A stretch of 13,520 bases of DNA, taken from NCBI GenBank assembly GCA_003142495.1, contig PLMM01000138.1, forward strand, positions 1 through 13,520, in the 5' to 3' direction. This DNA comes from Gemmatimonadota bacterium (GTDB lineage Bacteria > Gemmatimonadota > Gemmatimonadetes > Gemmatimonadales > Gemmatimonadaceae). How positions within the stretch are numbered: position 1 is the first letter of the stretch; the number at the start of each line of letters is the position of its first letter. The position numbers were made by a program, and so were the translations under genes. Positions 12,779 to 13,520 of the stretch are shown piece after piece. Below the pieces are notes generated by a model. It saw only the letters and a list, made by a program, of their open reading frames with translations. It was not told the DNA's origin and ran no database searches.

Positions 12779-13520
12779 TGCTGGGCCCCCAGCAGCGCGA
12801 GGAGCTCCGGGCCCGTGCGTGTGATGTCCCCGGCGCCGAGCGTGATCACGACGTCGCCGGGCTCGGTGCCAGCGGCGAGTGCGGCCGCGAGCGCGCCACG
12901 CTCCCCGCGCCACGTCACCGCTCGCCCGGCATCGCGCGCCGCACCGTCGATGAGCGCGGCGGTGATCCCGGCGATCGGCTTCTCGCGCGCGCCGTAGATC
13001 TCGGTGAGATAGATCGTGTCCGCGCCCGCGAGCGCGCCGCCGAAGTCGCCGGCGAAGTCGCGCGTGCGCGAGTAGAGATGCGGCTGGAAGGCCGCGATGA
13101 TCCTGCGGCCGGGGTACGCGGCGCGCGCGGCTGCGAGCGTCGCGCGAATCTCCGTGGGATGGTGCGCGTAGTCGTCGATCACCGAGACACCGCGCGCCTC
13201 GCCGAGCCGCTGAAAGCGACGCTCGACGCCGCCGAAGGCCGCGAGCCCAGGCGCCATCGCGGCGAGCGCCACGCCGAGCGCGTGGCCGCTGCCGAGTGCG
13301 GCGAGCGCGTTGAGCACGTTGTGCCGTCCGGGCACGCGCAGGCGAATCTCGGCCTTCTCGGAATCATCCAGCACCGCTGTGAATGCCGTGCCGCCATCCT
13401 CGCTGCGGAGATCGCGCGCGACGAGGCGCGCGTCGGGCGACGCGATGCCGTAGCGCACGATCACGGCGCTTGCGGGCAGGGCGATCGACGACGCGCCCCT
13501 GTCGTCGGCGCAGAGCACCA
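12775..13520 (-). CDS. murC: UDP-N-acetylmuramate--L-alanine ligase, C-terminal part (partial)
   Basis: Cytoplasmic ATP-dependent ligase that adds L-alanine to UDP-MurNAc in peptidoglycan precursor synthesis. About 248 residues are present, beginning within VLCADDRGA, and the N-terminal half including the ATP-binding loop lies beyond the window edge. Mur ligase family signatures seen are VPGRHNVLNALAAL, FGGVERRFQ, DDYAHHPTEIRATL and FQPHLYSRT, ending in the GAGDI motif of MurC. The open frame reaches the window edge and no start is visible inside. The ATGA overlap with ftsQ shows tight coupling. Neither murB nor ddl lies between murC and ftsQ, unlike in several other dcw clusters. Confidence 0.97.
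   Translation of the reverse strand, partial: VLCADDRGASSIALPASAVIVRYGIASPDARLVARDLRSEDGGTAFTAVLDDSEKAEIRLRVPGRHNVLNALAALGSGHALGVALAAMAPGLAAFGGVERRFQRLGEARGVSVIDDYAHHPTEIRATLAAARAAYPGRRIIAAFQPHLYSRTRDFAGDFGGALAGADTIYLTEIYGAREKPIAGITAALIDGAARDAGRAVTWRGERGALAAALAAGTEPGDVVITLGAGDITRTGPELLALLGAQQ

Overview
The window is GC-rich DNA, densely coding, and looks like a bacterial chromosome. No insertion sequence, phage gene, tRNA, rRNA or CRISPR array was seen. The style of the proteins and the gene order fit a soil or environmental phylum such as Gemmatimonadota. That is an impression from the sequences, not a demonstrated placement.

Layout. Positions 1-675 (minus) hold the N-terminal half of asparaginyl-tRNA synthetase, cut by the window edge. 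A 334-base divergent region (676-1009) follows, with a perfect 6-2-6 palindrome on the likely asnS -35 box. On the plus strand, 1010-3069 encode a membrane histidine kinase and a small probable lipoprotein that overlap by GTGA. Everything from 3082 to 13520 is on the minus strand. In the direction of transcription it reads murC (partial), ftsQ, ftsA, [200-base regulatory gap], ftsZ, an M23 LytM-type peptidase, [258-base gap with a long inverted repeat], a vWA-like membrane protein, ftsY and recG. The kinase/lipoprotein unit and recG converge with only 12 bases between stop codons.

How the genes work together. The right two thirds is the distal part of a division and cell wall (dcw) cluster. 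MurC makes the peptidoglycan precursor. FtsQ, FtsA and FtsZ are divisome components. The M23 peptidase probably cuts peptidoglycan during division or growth. Several junctions are 4-base stop/start overlaps (murC/ftsQ, ftsQ/ftsA, ftsZ/M23, ftsY/recG), so translational coupling is likely. FtsY (SRP receptor) and RecG (fork-reversal helicase) appear to ride on the same strand as housekeeping genes.

Most interesting signals. The ftsA-ftsZ gap carries a perfect DnaA box (TTATCCACA), with a 7-1-7 palindrome 3 bp away and a TATATT -10-like box further downstream. This suggests DnaA-linked or other cell-cycle control of ftsZ. The M23/vWA gap holds a two-armed, roughly 41-base inverted repeat with an internal third copy of its core. 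It looks like a dispersed palindromic element and shows weak resemblance to an attC site. The kinase-lipoprotein pair resembles the QseE/QseG (GlrK/YfhG) arrangement, but no response regulator is visible here.
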